A stretch of 64,000 bases of DNA from Streptomyces decoyicus. Its GTDB lineage: Bacteria > Actinomycetota > Actinomycetes > Streptomycetales > Streptomycetaceae. Below, one piece after another: positions 42,602-50,918 of the stretch (positions are counted from its first letter, which is position 1; each line of letters begins with the position of its first letter). The position numbers were made by a program, and so were the translations under genes. The stretch lies in assembly GCF_019880305.1 (NCBI RefSeq), contig NZ_CP082301.1, positions 6,696,001 to 6,760,000 of the forward strand. Reading direction: 5' to 3'. The notes below the pieces were generated by a model, which did not search any database, was not told where the DNA came from, and was given only the letters and a program-made list of their open reading frames with translations.

Positions 42602-42976
42602 GGGGCATCCCTCCAGTGAGGTGATCCGACCCAGAGGCCGGTCCGGTCCGGTGCGGCCCGCTCCGGTGCCACCAGGTCCGGGCCGCCGGTTCGGACCGCT
42701 CCCGGTGCAGCCCTGTCCGCATCGCTCCACCGGACCGATCCGATCCACGGTGAATTCAACCCGAACCTCGCCCGGACTCATTCCGGGTCTGCCCGGACCC
42801 GTCCTCCCGTTCCCGTCCCGGACCTGTCCTGAACCTGTCCTGGAGCCGCCCCTCCGGCCCGGCCCCGGCCCGCATCCCTCCGGCCGCGGTCAACCTTGGG
42901 GCGGGATGGTTCATCCGGCCGGATTCATCGGACCGGTGCACCAGCCCGGTGCATCGGGCCGGTGCCTCAGGCCGGT
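42602..42976. other. 375-bp non-coding stretch rich in CCGG(T/A)CC-like repeats
   Basis: No gene is credible. The sequence is built of degenerate CCGGTCC/CCGGACC-like words and, at the end, CCGGTGCA repeats. It must carry the VOC promoter at its left end. Nothing else is evident. Confidence 0.4.
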
Positions 42977-43387
42977 TCAGTCGGGCAGAGCCACGGTGAG
43001 ATCGACCTCGACGAGCTGTCCGGGGAAGGCCAGCTGTGAGATGCCCAGGAGGGTGCTGGCAGCGCTGAGGGCCGGAGCGAGGGGGGAGTCGGTGAGCCGT
43101 CGCCAGGCCGTCCACAGGACCTCGGTCTCCTCGCTGCATACATAGATCACCGTGCGCAGCACGTCCTCCGGCTTGGCCCCCACGGCCCCCAGGGCGGTCA
43201 GTGCGTTCGCCGCGACCTGGTCGATCTGGAGGCCGAGGTCTCCGTCGCCCACGAGGGAACCCGCGTTGTCCAGCGGGCACTGGCCCGCCAAGTAGGCCGT
43301 CCGGCCGGCCTCGACGACGGTGATGTGGTGGTAGCCGGGCGTGGGGTGCAGCTGCTCGGGATTCATGCGGGTGATCTTCGCGTTCAT
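42977..43387 (-). CDS. RidA-family protein
   Basis: 136 residues of the RidA/YjgF/YER057c family, trimeric enzymes that hydrolyse reactive enamines and imines. The N-terminal strand (YHHITVVEAGRTAYLAGQCP), middle QVAANALTALGAVGAKPEDV and end LVEVDLTVAL are typical. The conserved Arg usually near position 105 is not clear, so it may belong to a subgroup without deaminase activity. Start at 43387 or at the Met seven codons later. It stands alone. Confidence 0.85.
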   Translation of the reverse strand: MNAKITRMNPEQLHPTPGYHHITVVEAGRTAYLAGQCPLDNAGSLVGDGDLGLQIDQVAANALTALGAVGAKPEDVLRTVIYVCSEETEVLWTAWRRLTDSPLAPALSAASTLLGISQLAFPGQLVEVDLTVALPD

Positions 43388-43726
43388 GCCCGGAGTGTCA
43401 TGTGCCTGCGACGGCCATGCAAGCTGATTTCTCACGGGTCGAGACGATGGATCCTGTTTTGGTGCCCTCGGGGTCGTGCCTCCGGTGACATGGGCGTGCG
43501 GCGACGTGAGTTCGGCCCGGTGCGTCCGCAGGCCGTCGGCGGCCGGCGCGCCTCTCGCCGTCCGGCGGTAATGAGGCCGGTGGGGGCGCGGGCGCAATGC
43601 TGGTGGGACGCAGGTGCAATATGGGGATGATTGGGGCGGTTGGTGGGCGTGATGTGGTGAACTCCCTGCAAACTTCGGCCCGTTGGGATTGACAGGATCA
43701 TGTCTACGCGCGTCATTCTGGTGAGC
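43388..43726 (+). promoter_or_regulatory. 339-bp gap with the RNase promoter
   Basis: No gene is seen. Near the right end TTGACA (43689-43694) is followed 18 bases later by TCATTC, a plausible promoter. It would start transcription at about 43,725, almost at the ATG chosen for the RNase (43727), which would make the transcript leaderless or nearly so. Confidence 0.45.
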
Positions 43727-44176
43727 ATGAGAATCCCCCCACGGATCACCAGGATCGGCGCCGCCGGCGCCCTCGCTTCGGCCCTTCTCATCGGCGGGAC
43801 CGCGGTCACCGCCTCGCCTGCCGTCGCCACGACCCACACGGCCACCTCGTACGCCGCGGCGGCGCACGTCACGTCCGTGCACGTCAAGGGCGTCGGCAAC
43901 GTCTGCTACTCCAAGTTGCCTTCGCAGGCCCACGACACCCTCGACCTGATCGCGAAGGGCGGGCCCTACCCGTACCCGAAGGACGGGACGGTCTTCGACA
44001 ACCGGGAGGGCATCCTCCCGTCCCAGAGCTCCGACTACTACCACGAGTTCACCGTCATCACGCCGGGCTCCCCCGACCGCGGTGCGCGACGCATCGTGGC
44101 CGGCGAGAAGAAGGACGAGGACTACTACACCGCCGACCACTACAAGACGTTCGATCTCGTCGACCGCAGCTGCTGA
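43727..44176 (+). CDS. Secreted guanyl-specific ribonuclease (RNase Sa/N1 family)
   Basis: 149 residues. Signal peptide IGAAGALASALLIGGTAVT then a mature domain closely like RNase Sa: SKLPSQAHDTLDLIAKGGPY, DGTVFDNREGILPSQSSDYY, the catalytic Glu in HEFTVITPG, the Arg in RGARRIVAGE, and the catalytic His in EDYYTADHYKTF. Two Cys, one near the mature start and one at the C-terminus, would form the usual disulphide. The enzyme cuts RNA after G outside the cell; no intracellular inhibitor gene (barstar-like) is next to it. An earlier in-frame ATG at 43700 overlaps the promoter. Confidence 0.93.
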   Translation: MRIPPRITRIGAAGALASALLIGGTAVTASPAVATTHTATSYAAAAHVTSVHVKGVGNVCYSKLPSQAHDTLDLIAKGGPYPYPKDGTVFDNREGILPSQSSDYYHEFTVITPGSPDRGARRIVAGEKKDEDYYTADHYKTFDLVDRSC

Positions 44177-44259
44177 GACCGACGGCTGAGCGGCCGGAGA
44201 GCAGCACCACAACCGAACAACGGGGGCGGCGGGCCGGTCAGGGCCTGTTGTCCCAACCC

Positions 44260-44295
44260 GCGGCGGCCGGGGTGCACATGCACCCCGGCCGCCGC
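44260..44295 (+). terminator. RNase terminator, 17-bp palindrome
   Basis: GCGGCGGCCGGGGTGCA and its exact complement around a two-base centre, 84 bp after the RNase stop. A very stable hairpin without a T-tract. Confidence 0.8.
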
Positions 44296-44422
44296 CGTGC
44301 TGTGCGCCGGAGCTGCGCTCCCCTGCCGTGCGCCCCCTCCCACCTCCCTCTTCTCCCCATTCTTGGCAGAAGGGGCGCAGAGGGCGCACCCCCGCGAGAG
44401 GATTGTCAGTGGCTGCCGGTAG

Positions 44423-44438
44423 CGTTTCGACAGAAACG
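44423..44438. promoter_or_regulatory. Inverted repeat upstream of the KDPG-aldolase-like gene
   Basis: CGTTTCGACAGAAACG: six-base arms and a four-base centre. It lies 137-152 bp upstream of the GTG at 44575 and could be an operator. No regulator gene is adjacent. Confidence 0.45.
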
Positions 44439-44574
44439 AGGAGCGGGCGGGCATCAGCGGAAAAAGACCATGTGCGGTCAGCTGCTGCGGCACGCCCCGG
44501 AAAGTGCCGTATACGCCGTGGGGCACGGCGAGCCGGCATGGAGCGTTGGAGACAAGGAAGGACGGCGAACTGCC

Positions 44575-45243
44575 GTGTATCGCTGGGAGATCACCCGGGC
44601 CGCACTGGCGCAGCGGGTTTTCGCCATCGTCCGTAGCAGAACCTATGACGAGGCGAGCGCCACGGCCGACACTCTGCTGTCAGCCGGCATCACCAGCCTG
44701 GAGATATCCCTCACCACCCCCTTCGCCCTGGAGGCGGTCACGACGCTCACCCGTGAGCTGGGTGACGACGCCATCATCGGCGCGGGCACGGTCCTTGACG
44801 CGGTATCGGCGCGCATGGCGGTCGACGCGGGTGCCCGCTACCTCGTCTCGCCGAGCCTTGACGCCGAGGTCATCCGTACCGGCCACCGCTACGGCATCCC
44901 GGTCTTCCCCGGGGTGTCGACGCCCACCGAGATGGTCCGTGCGCTCGAACTCGGCGCGGACGCGCTCAAGCTGTTCCCCGCCTCGGCGCACGACCCGTCC
45001 TGGCTGACGGAGGTCCGTGCCTCACTTCCGCAGGTGCCGCTGTTGCCGACGGGCGGGGTGACGGTCGACAGCGCGCCGGAGTGGATCGCGGCGGGGGCCG
45101 TTGCCGTGGGCATGGGGACGGCGCTCTCCGAGGGCGACCGTGACACCGTTGCCAAGCGCGTCGCCGACCTCCTCAGCCGGATCGACGAGGCCGCTCCCCA
45201 CCGCCCGACGACCAGGGGCACCGCGGACCTGTACGAGGACTGA
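44575..45243 (+). CDS. KDPG/KHG aldolase-family protein
   Basis: 222 residues of the class I aldolase family that splits 2-keto-3-deoxy-6-phosphogluconate or 4-hydroxy-2-oxoglutarate. The catalytic Glu lies in ITSLEISLTTPFAL, GAGTVLDAV is the substrate loop and the Schiff-base Lys is in ADALKLFPASA; GGVTVDSAPEWIAAGAVAVG is the phosphate-binding end. The GTG at 44575 is chosen by family length, with AAGGAAGGA twelve bases upstream. It has no Entner-Doudoroff partner beside it, so a role in sugar-acid breakdown is only inferred. Confidence 0.88.
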   Translation: MYRWEITRAALAQRVFAIVRSRTYDEASATADTLLSAGITSLEISLTTPFALEAVTTLTRELGDDAIIGAGTVLDAVSARMAVDAGARYLVSPSLDAEVIRTGHRYGIPVFPGVSTPTEMVRALELGADALKLFPASAHDPSWLTEVRASLPQVPLLPTGGVTVDSAPEWIAAGAVAVGMGTALSEGDRDTVAKRVADLLSRIDEAAPHRPTTRGTADLYED

Positions 45244-45392
45244 CGGCTCGCCGGCGCGCCGCGGCCTGGGCCCTCCGGCCATCCACCGTCCCACTGGCCG
45301 GTCAAGGGGTTCACCTGAACCACGGGCTCTGCCACCCTGAGCGCTTCGATCATGTGATCACGCTGCCGCGTACCGGAGTCACAGGAGCCGTC

Positions 45393-46220
45393 ATGAAGCG
45401 CGTCGCCACCCTCTCCGCCCTTGCCTGCCTGCTCGCCGTCACCGCCGCCGCCCCGGCGGTGTCCAACGCACCCGCCGCGGGAGGGGACGCCACACCCGTA
45501 GCCCGCGGGAAGGCGTCGGCCCTCGACACCGTCCCCCGGCGCGGGGTGCTGCGGGTCTGCACCACCGGCGACTACCGCCCCTTCAGTCACCGCGACCCCA
45601 AGACCGGCACCTACAGCGGTGTGGACATCAAGATGGCCGAGGATCTCGCCAAGAGCCTCGATGCCACACCCCGTTACGTGGCCACGACCTGGGCCGAGCT
45701 CGTCGGCGACCTCTCGGCCGGCCGCTGCGACATCGCCATGGGCGGTGTCTCGGTCACCCTCCCGCGCGCCCGCTCCGTCTACTTCAGCGAGCCCACCCGC
45801 ACCGACGGCAAGACGCCCATCGTGCGCTGCGCGGACAAGGACACGTACCAGACCCTGCGGCAGATCGACCGGCCCGGAACGAAGGTCATCGTCAATCCCG
45901 GCGGCACCAACGAGGAATTCGCCCGCGCCCACCTCAAGCAGGCCACCATCACGGTCCACCCGGACAACACGACGATCTTCGACGAGATCATCGCGGGCCG
46001 GGCGGACGTGATGATGACCGATGCCGGTGAGACCCGCTACCAGGCCAAGGTCCACCCTGAACTCTGCTCACTGCACCCGGACAAGCCGTTCTCCTTCTCC
46101 GAGAAGGCCTACGCCCTGCCCCGCGGCGACGACGAGTTCAAGGCGTATGTGGACCAGTGGGTGCACCTGGCCACCCATGACGGGACGTACCGCAAGTACG
46201 AGGACGCCTGGATGAAGTAG
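45393..46220 (+). CDS. PheC-like periplasmic amino-acid-type binding protein
   Basis: 275 residues. Signal peptide (ATLSALACLLAVTAAAPAVS), then a family 3 solute-binding domain: GVLRVCTTGDYRPFSHRDPK, GVDIKMAEDLAKSLDA, LSAGRCDIAMGGVSVTL and IVNPGGTNEEFARAHL. These lines resemble PheC, the exported cyclohexadienyl dehydratase, which shares the fold. No lipobox Cys and no transporter genes are adjacent, which supports an enzyme or orphan binding protein. The catalytic Glu of PheC was not confirmed. Confidence 0.75.
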   Translation: MKRVATLSALACLLAVTAAAPAVSNAPAAGGDATPVARGKASALDTVPRRGVLRVCTTGDYRPFSHRDPKTGTYSGVDIKMAEDLAKSLDATPRYVATTWAELVGDLSAGRCDIAMGGVSVTLPRARSVYFSEPTRTDGKTPIVRCADKDTYQTLRQIDRPGTKVIVNPGGTNEEFARAHLKQATITVHPDNTTIFDEIIAGRADVMMTDAGETRYQAKVHPELCSLHPDKPFSFSEKAYALPRGDDEFKAYVDQWVHLATHDGTYRKYEDAWMK

Positions 46221-46303
46221 CACCGTGGATGCGTGTCGTTTTGGAGAGCTGGCTCTAATATCGACCAGGTCTTCGGAGGTACGGGCGAGAGGCGGATGGC
46301 GAG

Positions 46304-46789
46304 ATGGCCGGTGTGGTGCGGGAGAGCCCGGTGCGGGAAGGTGCGGTGAGTGCGGTGCTCGACCTTGCCGCGGCGCAAAAGGCGCTGGACGCGCAGCCGT
46401 TCAGCAGGCTGGTGCAGGCGCGGATCACCGAGTTCGGGCACGGTGTGGCGACGCTGGAGATCGATATCCGCGAGGAACTCCTGCAACAGCACGGATTCGT
46501 GCACGGCGGAGTGTTGTCGTACGCCGCCGACAACACCCTTACCTTCGCCGCGGCCACGGCCCTGGGCACGGCCATCGTCACCGGCGGCTTCTCCATCCAG
46601 TATCTGCGCCCGGCCGTCGGCCGTACGCTGCGCGCCCGTGCCGAGGTCGTCCAGGCCGGGCGCCGGCAGGCCGTGTGCCGCTGCGATCTGACGGTGATCG
46701 GTGCGGAGGGGGAGGAGAGCGTGTGCGCGGTGGCGCAGGGGACGGTACTGCCCCTCAACGGGCCGGCGGGCGGCAACGGTGAGGGGTAG
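46304..46789 (+). CDS. PaaI-type hotdog thioesterase
   Basis: 161 residues of the hotdog fold. HGFVHGGVLSYAADNTLTFA near residue 60 is the PaaI active-site motif (HGGxxxxxxD), and GGFSIQYLRPA is the second strand. Such enzymes hydrolyse acyl-CoA thioesters, often phenylacetyl-type. A GTG 14 codons later is an alternative start. It ends 15 bp from the convergent VOC gene. Confidence 0.85.
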   Translation: MAGVVRESPVREGAVSAVLDLAAAQKALDAQPFSRLVQARITEFGHGVATLEIDIREELLQQHGFVHGGVLSYAADNTLTFAAATALGTAIVTGGFSIQYLRPAVGRTLRARAEVVQAGRRQAVCRCDLTVIGAEGEESVCAVAQGTVLPLNGPAGGNGEG

Positions 46790-46804
46790 TCGGGGCCCGG
46801 CGCT

Positions 46805-47272
46805 TCAGCCGTCGGCGGGAGGGCGCGAGCCGCCACCGCTACGCGTGTCGGTGTCGGCGTCGGTGCTGAGGTCCGTGTCGGCGTCGGCGCTCGCGTCGGC
46901 CCCGGCGCCGGCCTCCCCCTGTGACGCCTGATGCCCGAGGACATTGACGACCCGGCCGTTCGGGTCCTTGACGAAGAAGCGGCGGACGCCCCACTCCTCG
47001 TCCTGGAGCGTCCGGACGATCTGTGCGCCGGTGGCCAGCACGGCTGCGTAGGCCGCGTCCACGTCATCGACCTCGATGCTCATGTCGGGGGTGACCGGGG
47101 CGGTTTTGTCATGCGTCATGAAGATGAGCTGCGCGGTGGGGTTGCTGGGGGACGCGAGAGTCATGACCCACCCCAGGTTCATGACTTCCTCGAGTCCCAG
47201 CAGGCCGTAGAACGTGCGGGTTTCCTCCAGGTCGTCGGACTGGATGTCGGGGACGACACGACGTACGCGCAT
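46805..47272 (-). CDS. VOC-family protein with acidic repeat tail
   Basis: 155 residues from the ATG at 47272 (GGAG upstream). The VOC fold is seen in IQSDDLEETRTFYGLLGLEE, MSIEVDDVDAAYAAVLATGA and FFVKDPNGRVVNVLGHQ. After that a low-complexity tail of about 38 residues built of Asp-Ala and Asp-Thr pairs, coded by GTGTCGGCGTCG-like DNA repeats, extends the protein. The tail is not part of the family. Resistance-type roles are possible; substrate unknown. Confidence 0.85.
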   Translation of the reverse strand: MRVRRVVPDIQSDDLEETRTFYGLLGLEEVMNLGWVMTLASPSNPTAQLIFMTHDKTAPVTPDMSIEVDDVDAAYAAVLATGAQIVRTLQDEEWGVRRFFVKDPNGRVVNVLGHQASQGEAGAGADASADADTDLSTDADTDTRSGGGSRPPADG

Positions 47273-47546
47273 GACGGGTGACTCCTCGGGGAGGGGGCGG
47301 TGGTTTCGCGGTGGAACGGCTTCCCCCGCATCCGTTCCTCCCACTGCCGGGGCGAACCGGCGGAGGTGCACCCGCTCCGGTGGATGTGACCGACGAGGGC
47401 AGTGTGCCGGCCGCGGCGCCGCAAGTGGCCGTCCCCGGGCCACCCCGGATCCCCGAACCGGGAAGGCGGCCTCTCCACCTGCCCTTGTCCGGACAATGTG
47501 ACCTCCGGACTTCCCGTCATCTGCCCGGACGGATACGCTCGCGAGC

Positions 47547-48323
47547 GTGGGGAAACGCGAATCAGAAGAAGCCCTGGGCGCCGAGAGTCCCGTCCAGTTC
47601 AGCGTGGACCGGAGCAGTCCGGTCCCGCTGTATTTCCAGCTGTCCCAGCAGCTGGAGGCCGCGATCGAGCACGGCAGGCTGGCCCCCGGAAGTCTGCTCG
47701 GCAACGAGATCGAGCTCGCCGGCCGGCTCGGCCTGTCCCGGCCGACGGTGCGGCAGGCGATCCAGTCGCTGGTCGACAAGGGGCTGCTGGTGCGCCGTCG
47801 CGGCATCGGCACCCAGGTCGTCCACAGCCAGGTCAAGCGCCCGCTGGAGCTGAGCAGCCTCTACGACGACCTGGAGGCGGCCGGGCAGAAGCCGGCCACC
47901 CGCGTGCTGCTCAACACCACCACCACGGCCGACGCCGAGGTCGCCGCCGCGCTGGGGATCGCCGAGGGGGACGAGGTCGCGCTGGTCGAGCGGCTGCGGC
48001 TGACGCATGGCGAGCCCGTCGCGCATCTGCGCAATCACCTCCCCGTGGGGCTGCTGAAGCTGGAGACCGCCGCGCTGGAGGAGACCGGTCTGTACCGCCT
48101 GATGCGGTCGGCCGGCATCACCCTGCACAGCGCTCGTCAGGCCGTCGGTGCGCGCGCCGCCACCGCCGAGGAGGGGCAGCGGCTCGACGAGCCCGAGGGC
48201 GCTCCGCTGCTCACGATGCAGCGGACGACGTTCGACGACACCGGGCGCGCGGTCGAGTTCGGCTCGCATGTCTATCGCGCTTCCCGTTACGCCTTCGAGT
48301 TCCAGCTGCTGGTACGGCCCTGA
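47547..48323 (+). CDS. GntR-family regulator with UTRA domain (HutC type)
   Basis: 258 residues. Winged HTH near residues 25-95 (VPLYFQLSQQLEAAIEHGRL, then LAGRLGLSRPTVRQAIQSLV, then GLLVRRRGIGTQVV) and a C-terminal UTRA ligand domain (VALVERLRLTHGEPVAHLRN; RAVEFGSHVYRASRYAFEFQ). The GTG at 47547 is the first start. It is 371 bp upstream of the sugar transport operon in the same direction and is the natural candidate for its regulator. Confidence 0.9.
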   Translation: MGKRESEEALGAESPVQFSVDRSSPVPLYFQLSQQLEAAIEHGRLAPGSLLGNEIELAGRLGLSRPTVRQAIQSLVDKGLLVRRRGIGTQVVHSQVKRPLELSSLYDDLEAAGQKPATRVLLNTTTTADAEVAAALGIAEGDEVALVERLRLTHGEPVAHLRNHLPVGLLKLETAALEETGLYRLMRSAGITLHSARQAVGARAATAEEGQRLDEPEGAPLLTMQRTTFDDTGRAVEFGSHVYRASRYAFEFQLLVRP

Positions 48324-48693
48324 GCCCCTGAGTGGGGAGGGGACCGGCCCACTACCCGCCCCTCCTTGCCCTGAGCGCGGCGTGGGCCCCGTAGCGCCCC
48401 GAGTGCGCAACGCCGGGCCGGCCCTCCTGCGCCTGCGTGTCCGTGCGTGCCCATGCGTGCCGGTGCATGGCCGTGCCTGCCCCTGCATGTCCCTGACGCC
48501 GCCCCGGACCGGTCGATTCGCCGCCCCGGACCCGAGTCGGTGGGGCGGTATCTACCGCAATGCCCGGTTATGGTGCGCCGGTGCGGGGCCTCCTCGTCAG
48601 AATGTTCTGACAAACCATTGACGTGGCTCTGCGCGCGCCGTTACAAACTCCTCCAGCCGCATTCCGGCGGCCGGGAGAAAAGGCGGTTCCACG
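48324..48693 (+). promoter_or_regulatory. 370-bp leader region of the sugar transport operon
   Basis: No gene. The stretch 48440-48490 is low complexity with repeated CGTGCNTGCC-type words. At 48607-48621 CTGACAAACCATTGA shares 12 bases (reverse strand) with the aceB operator. TTGACG at about 48619 with TACAAA 18 bases on makes a possible promoter. Confidence 0.4.
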
Positions 48694-49716
48694 ATGATCG
48701 GCGTGCGTACGGCTGGTCCCCTCACTGTCCGCAGCGTCGCGGTGCGCGGCGCCATCGCTTTACTGGCGACCGTCGCGCTGGCAAGCGGGTGCAGCGCCGC
48801 CGGCGGCGAGCACGCCGAGGGTGCGGGTGGCGGATCCGGCAAGGGCGCGGGCACCCCGCGCATGACCATCGGAATGGTCAGCCACTCCGGCGACGGCGAC
48901 ACCTTCTGGGACATCGTGCAGAACGGTGCCGAGCAGGCCGCCGCCAAGGACAACGTGAAGTTCCTCTACGCCCATGACAAGGAGGGCGCCCAGCAGGCCG
49001 CGCTGATCCAGTCGTACATCGACCAGAAGGTGGACGGGCTGATCGTCACCCTCGCCAAGCCGCAGGCCGTCAAGGCGGCCGTCCGCAAGGCCGTGGCGCA
49101 GGGCATCCCGGTCATCACCGTGAACTCCGGCGGCGAGTTCTCCAAGGCGTACGGGGCCCTGACGCATATCGGGCAGGACGAGTCGGTGGCCGGGCGCGCG
49201 GTCGGCGAGGAGCTCGACCACCGGCACGCGAAGAAGGTCCTCTGCGTCATCCACGAGCAGGGCAATGTGTCGCTGGAGGACCGTTGCGCGGGCGTGCGCA
49301 AGGCCTTCCACGGGACCGTCGAGAACCTCGATGTCGACGGCACCAACGCACCGTCCTCGCAGTCCTCGGTCGAGGCCAAGCTCCAGTCGGACAAGTCCCT
49401 CGACGCGATCGTCACGCTCGGCGCGCCGATGGCGGCGATCTCCGTCAAGGCCAAGGAGGAGGCGGGCAGCGCGGCCCGGATCGCGACCTTCGACCTGAAC
49501 TCCGCCGTCGTCAAGCTGCTCAAGGCCAAGGACGTCACCTTCGCCGTCGACCAGCAGCCCTACCTCCAGGGTTACGAGGCGGTGGATCTGCTCTGGCTCC
49601 ACAAGGCCAACGCCGATGTGCTCGGTGGCGGAAAGCCGGTGCTCACGGGGCCCGCGCTGGTCACCGAGAAGGATGTACCGAAGCTGACCGAATACACCGG
49701 GCGAGGCACCCGGTGA
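48694..49716 (+). CDS. Sugar ABC transporter substrate-binding lipoprotein 1 (CUT2 type)
   Basis: 340 residues. Signal sequence with lipobox LASGC (lipid Cys at 33). The type I periplasmic-binding domain has MTIGMVSHSGDGDTFWDIVQ, SYIDQKVDGLIVTLAKPQAV, GIPVITVNSGG, HIGQDESVAGRAVGEEL and QQPYLQGYEAVDLLWL. It is typical of ribose/inositol-type CUT2 transporters. Nearly the same motifs recur in the next gene, so this is a tandem duplication. It heads the operon. Confidence 0.92.
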   Translation: MIGVRTAGPLTVRSVAVRGAIALLATVALASGCSAAGGEHAEGAGGGSGKGAGTPRMTIGMVSHSGDGDTFWDIVQNGAEQAAAKDNVKFLYAHDKEGAQQAALIQSYIDQKVDGLIVTLAKPQAVKAAVRKAVAQGIPVITVNSGGEFSKAYGALTHIGQDESVAGRAVGEELDHRHAKKVLCVIHEQGNVSLEDRCAGVRKAFHGTVENLDVDGTNAPSSQSSVEAKLQSDKSLDAIVTLGAPMAAISVKAKEEAGSAARIATFDLNSAVVKLLKAKDVTFAVDQQPYLQGYEAVDLLWLHKANADVLGGGKPVLTGPALVTEKDVPKLTEYTGRGTR

Positions 49717-49904
49717 AGCCACAGGGAAGACGGGACCCGATGAACCGGGACAGATCACCGGTAACGGATACTTGGCCGGTTGGGCCCGGCCGACCGGCGC
49801 CGGAGGCGGTGCAGGACACCGCACGCGCACGGACCGGCCGGTCCGGACAGCGAATACAACCAACGCAGCCGACACGGCAACATCAGCGGGAAGGGCGAGT
49901 CCTC

Positions 49905-50918
49905 GTGGCACGGGTTCGAAGAAGGGGACGCGTCGTCAGCGCCGTGCTGGCGGCGGCGCTCGGCGCCTCCCTGGCGGGGTGCAGCAGCACCGGAGGCCTG
50001 CGCGCCGAGCAGGAGCGCGCCGCCAAGGCAGCCGGCGGCAAGGCCGCGGTGAACACCCCCAGGTGGACGTTCGCGATGGTCACCCACTCGGGAGACGGCG
50101 ACACCTTCTGGGACATCGTCCAGAACGGCGCCCAGCAGGCGGCCGTCAAGGACAACATCAAGTTCGTCTACGGGCACGACAAGGAGGCCCAGCGGCAGAG
50201 CCAGCTGGTGCAGTCCTATATCGACCAGAAGGTCGACGGGCTGATCGTCTCGCTGGCCAAGCCCAACGCCATGAAGGATGTGGTCGCCAAGGCCGAGAAG
50301 GCCGGGATCCCGGTGATCACGGTGAACTCCGGCGCCGAGGAGTCCAAGGCGTTCGGGGCGCTCAGCCACATCGGCCAGGACGAGACGGTGGCCGGCGAGG
50401 CGGTCGGTGAGGAGCTGAACAAGCGCGGCCGCAAGAAGGCCCTGTGCATCCTGCACGAGCAGGGCAACGTCGGCCATGAGCAGCGCTGCGACGGCGCCGA
50501 GAAGACCTTCAAGGGCGATCTGCAGAAGCTGTATGTCGAGGGCACCAACATGCCCGACGTGCAGTCCTCCATCGAGTCCAAGCTCCAGTCGGACAGCTCC
50601 ATCGACGCCGTCGTCACGCTCGGCGCCCCGTTCGCCCCCACCGCCGTCAAGGCCAAGGAGCAGGCCGGCAGCAAGGCCGAGATCGACACCTTCGACCTCA
50701 ACGCCCAGGTCGCGACCGGCCTCAAGGACGGCACCCTCGGCTTCGCCGTCGACCAGCAGCCCTACCTCCAGGGCTACGAGGCGGTCGACCTGCTGTGGCT
50801 CTACAAGTACAACTCCGATGTCCTCGGCGGCGGAAAGCCGGTGCTCACCGGACCCCAGGTGATCACCAAGAAGGACGCCGCCGCGCTGGAGGACTACACG
50901 AAGCGGGGGACCCGATGA
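49905..50918 (+). CDS. Sugar ABC transporter substrate-binding lipoprotein 2 (paralogue)
   Basis: 337 residues from the GTG at 49905 (GGAAGGGCGAG upstream); longer readings run into the preceding gap. Lipobox LAGC with Cys at 26. The binding domain repeats almost all motifs of the first lipoprotein: HSGDGDTFWDIVQNGAQQAA, YIDQKVDGLIVSLAKPNAM, GIPVITVNSGAEESKAFGAL, and VDQQPYLQGYEAVDLLWLYK. The two differ most in the mature N-terminus and around the ligand pocket (GAPFAPTAVK against GAPMAAISVK), which suggests related but different ligands. Its ATGA-type end overlaps the permease. Confidence 0.92.
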   Translation: MARVRRRGRVVSAVLAAALGASLAGCSSTGGLRAEQERAAKAAGGKAAVNTPRWTFAMVTHSGDGDTFWDIVQNGAQQAAVKDNIKFVYGHDKEAQRQSQLVQSYIDQKVDGLIVSLAKPNAMKDVVAKAEKAGIPVITVNSGAEESKAFGALSHIGQDETVAGEAVGEELNKRGRKKALCILHEQGNVGHEQRCDGAEKTFKGDLQKLYVEGTNMPDVQSSIESKLQSDSSIDAVVTLGAPFAPTAVKAKEQAGSKAEIDTFDLNAQVATGLKDGTLGFAVDQQPYLQGYEAVDLLWLYKYNSDVLGGGKPVLTGPQVITKKDAAALEDYTKRGTR

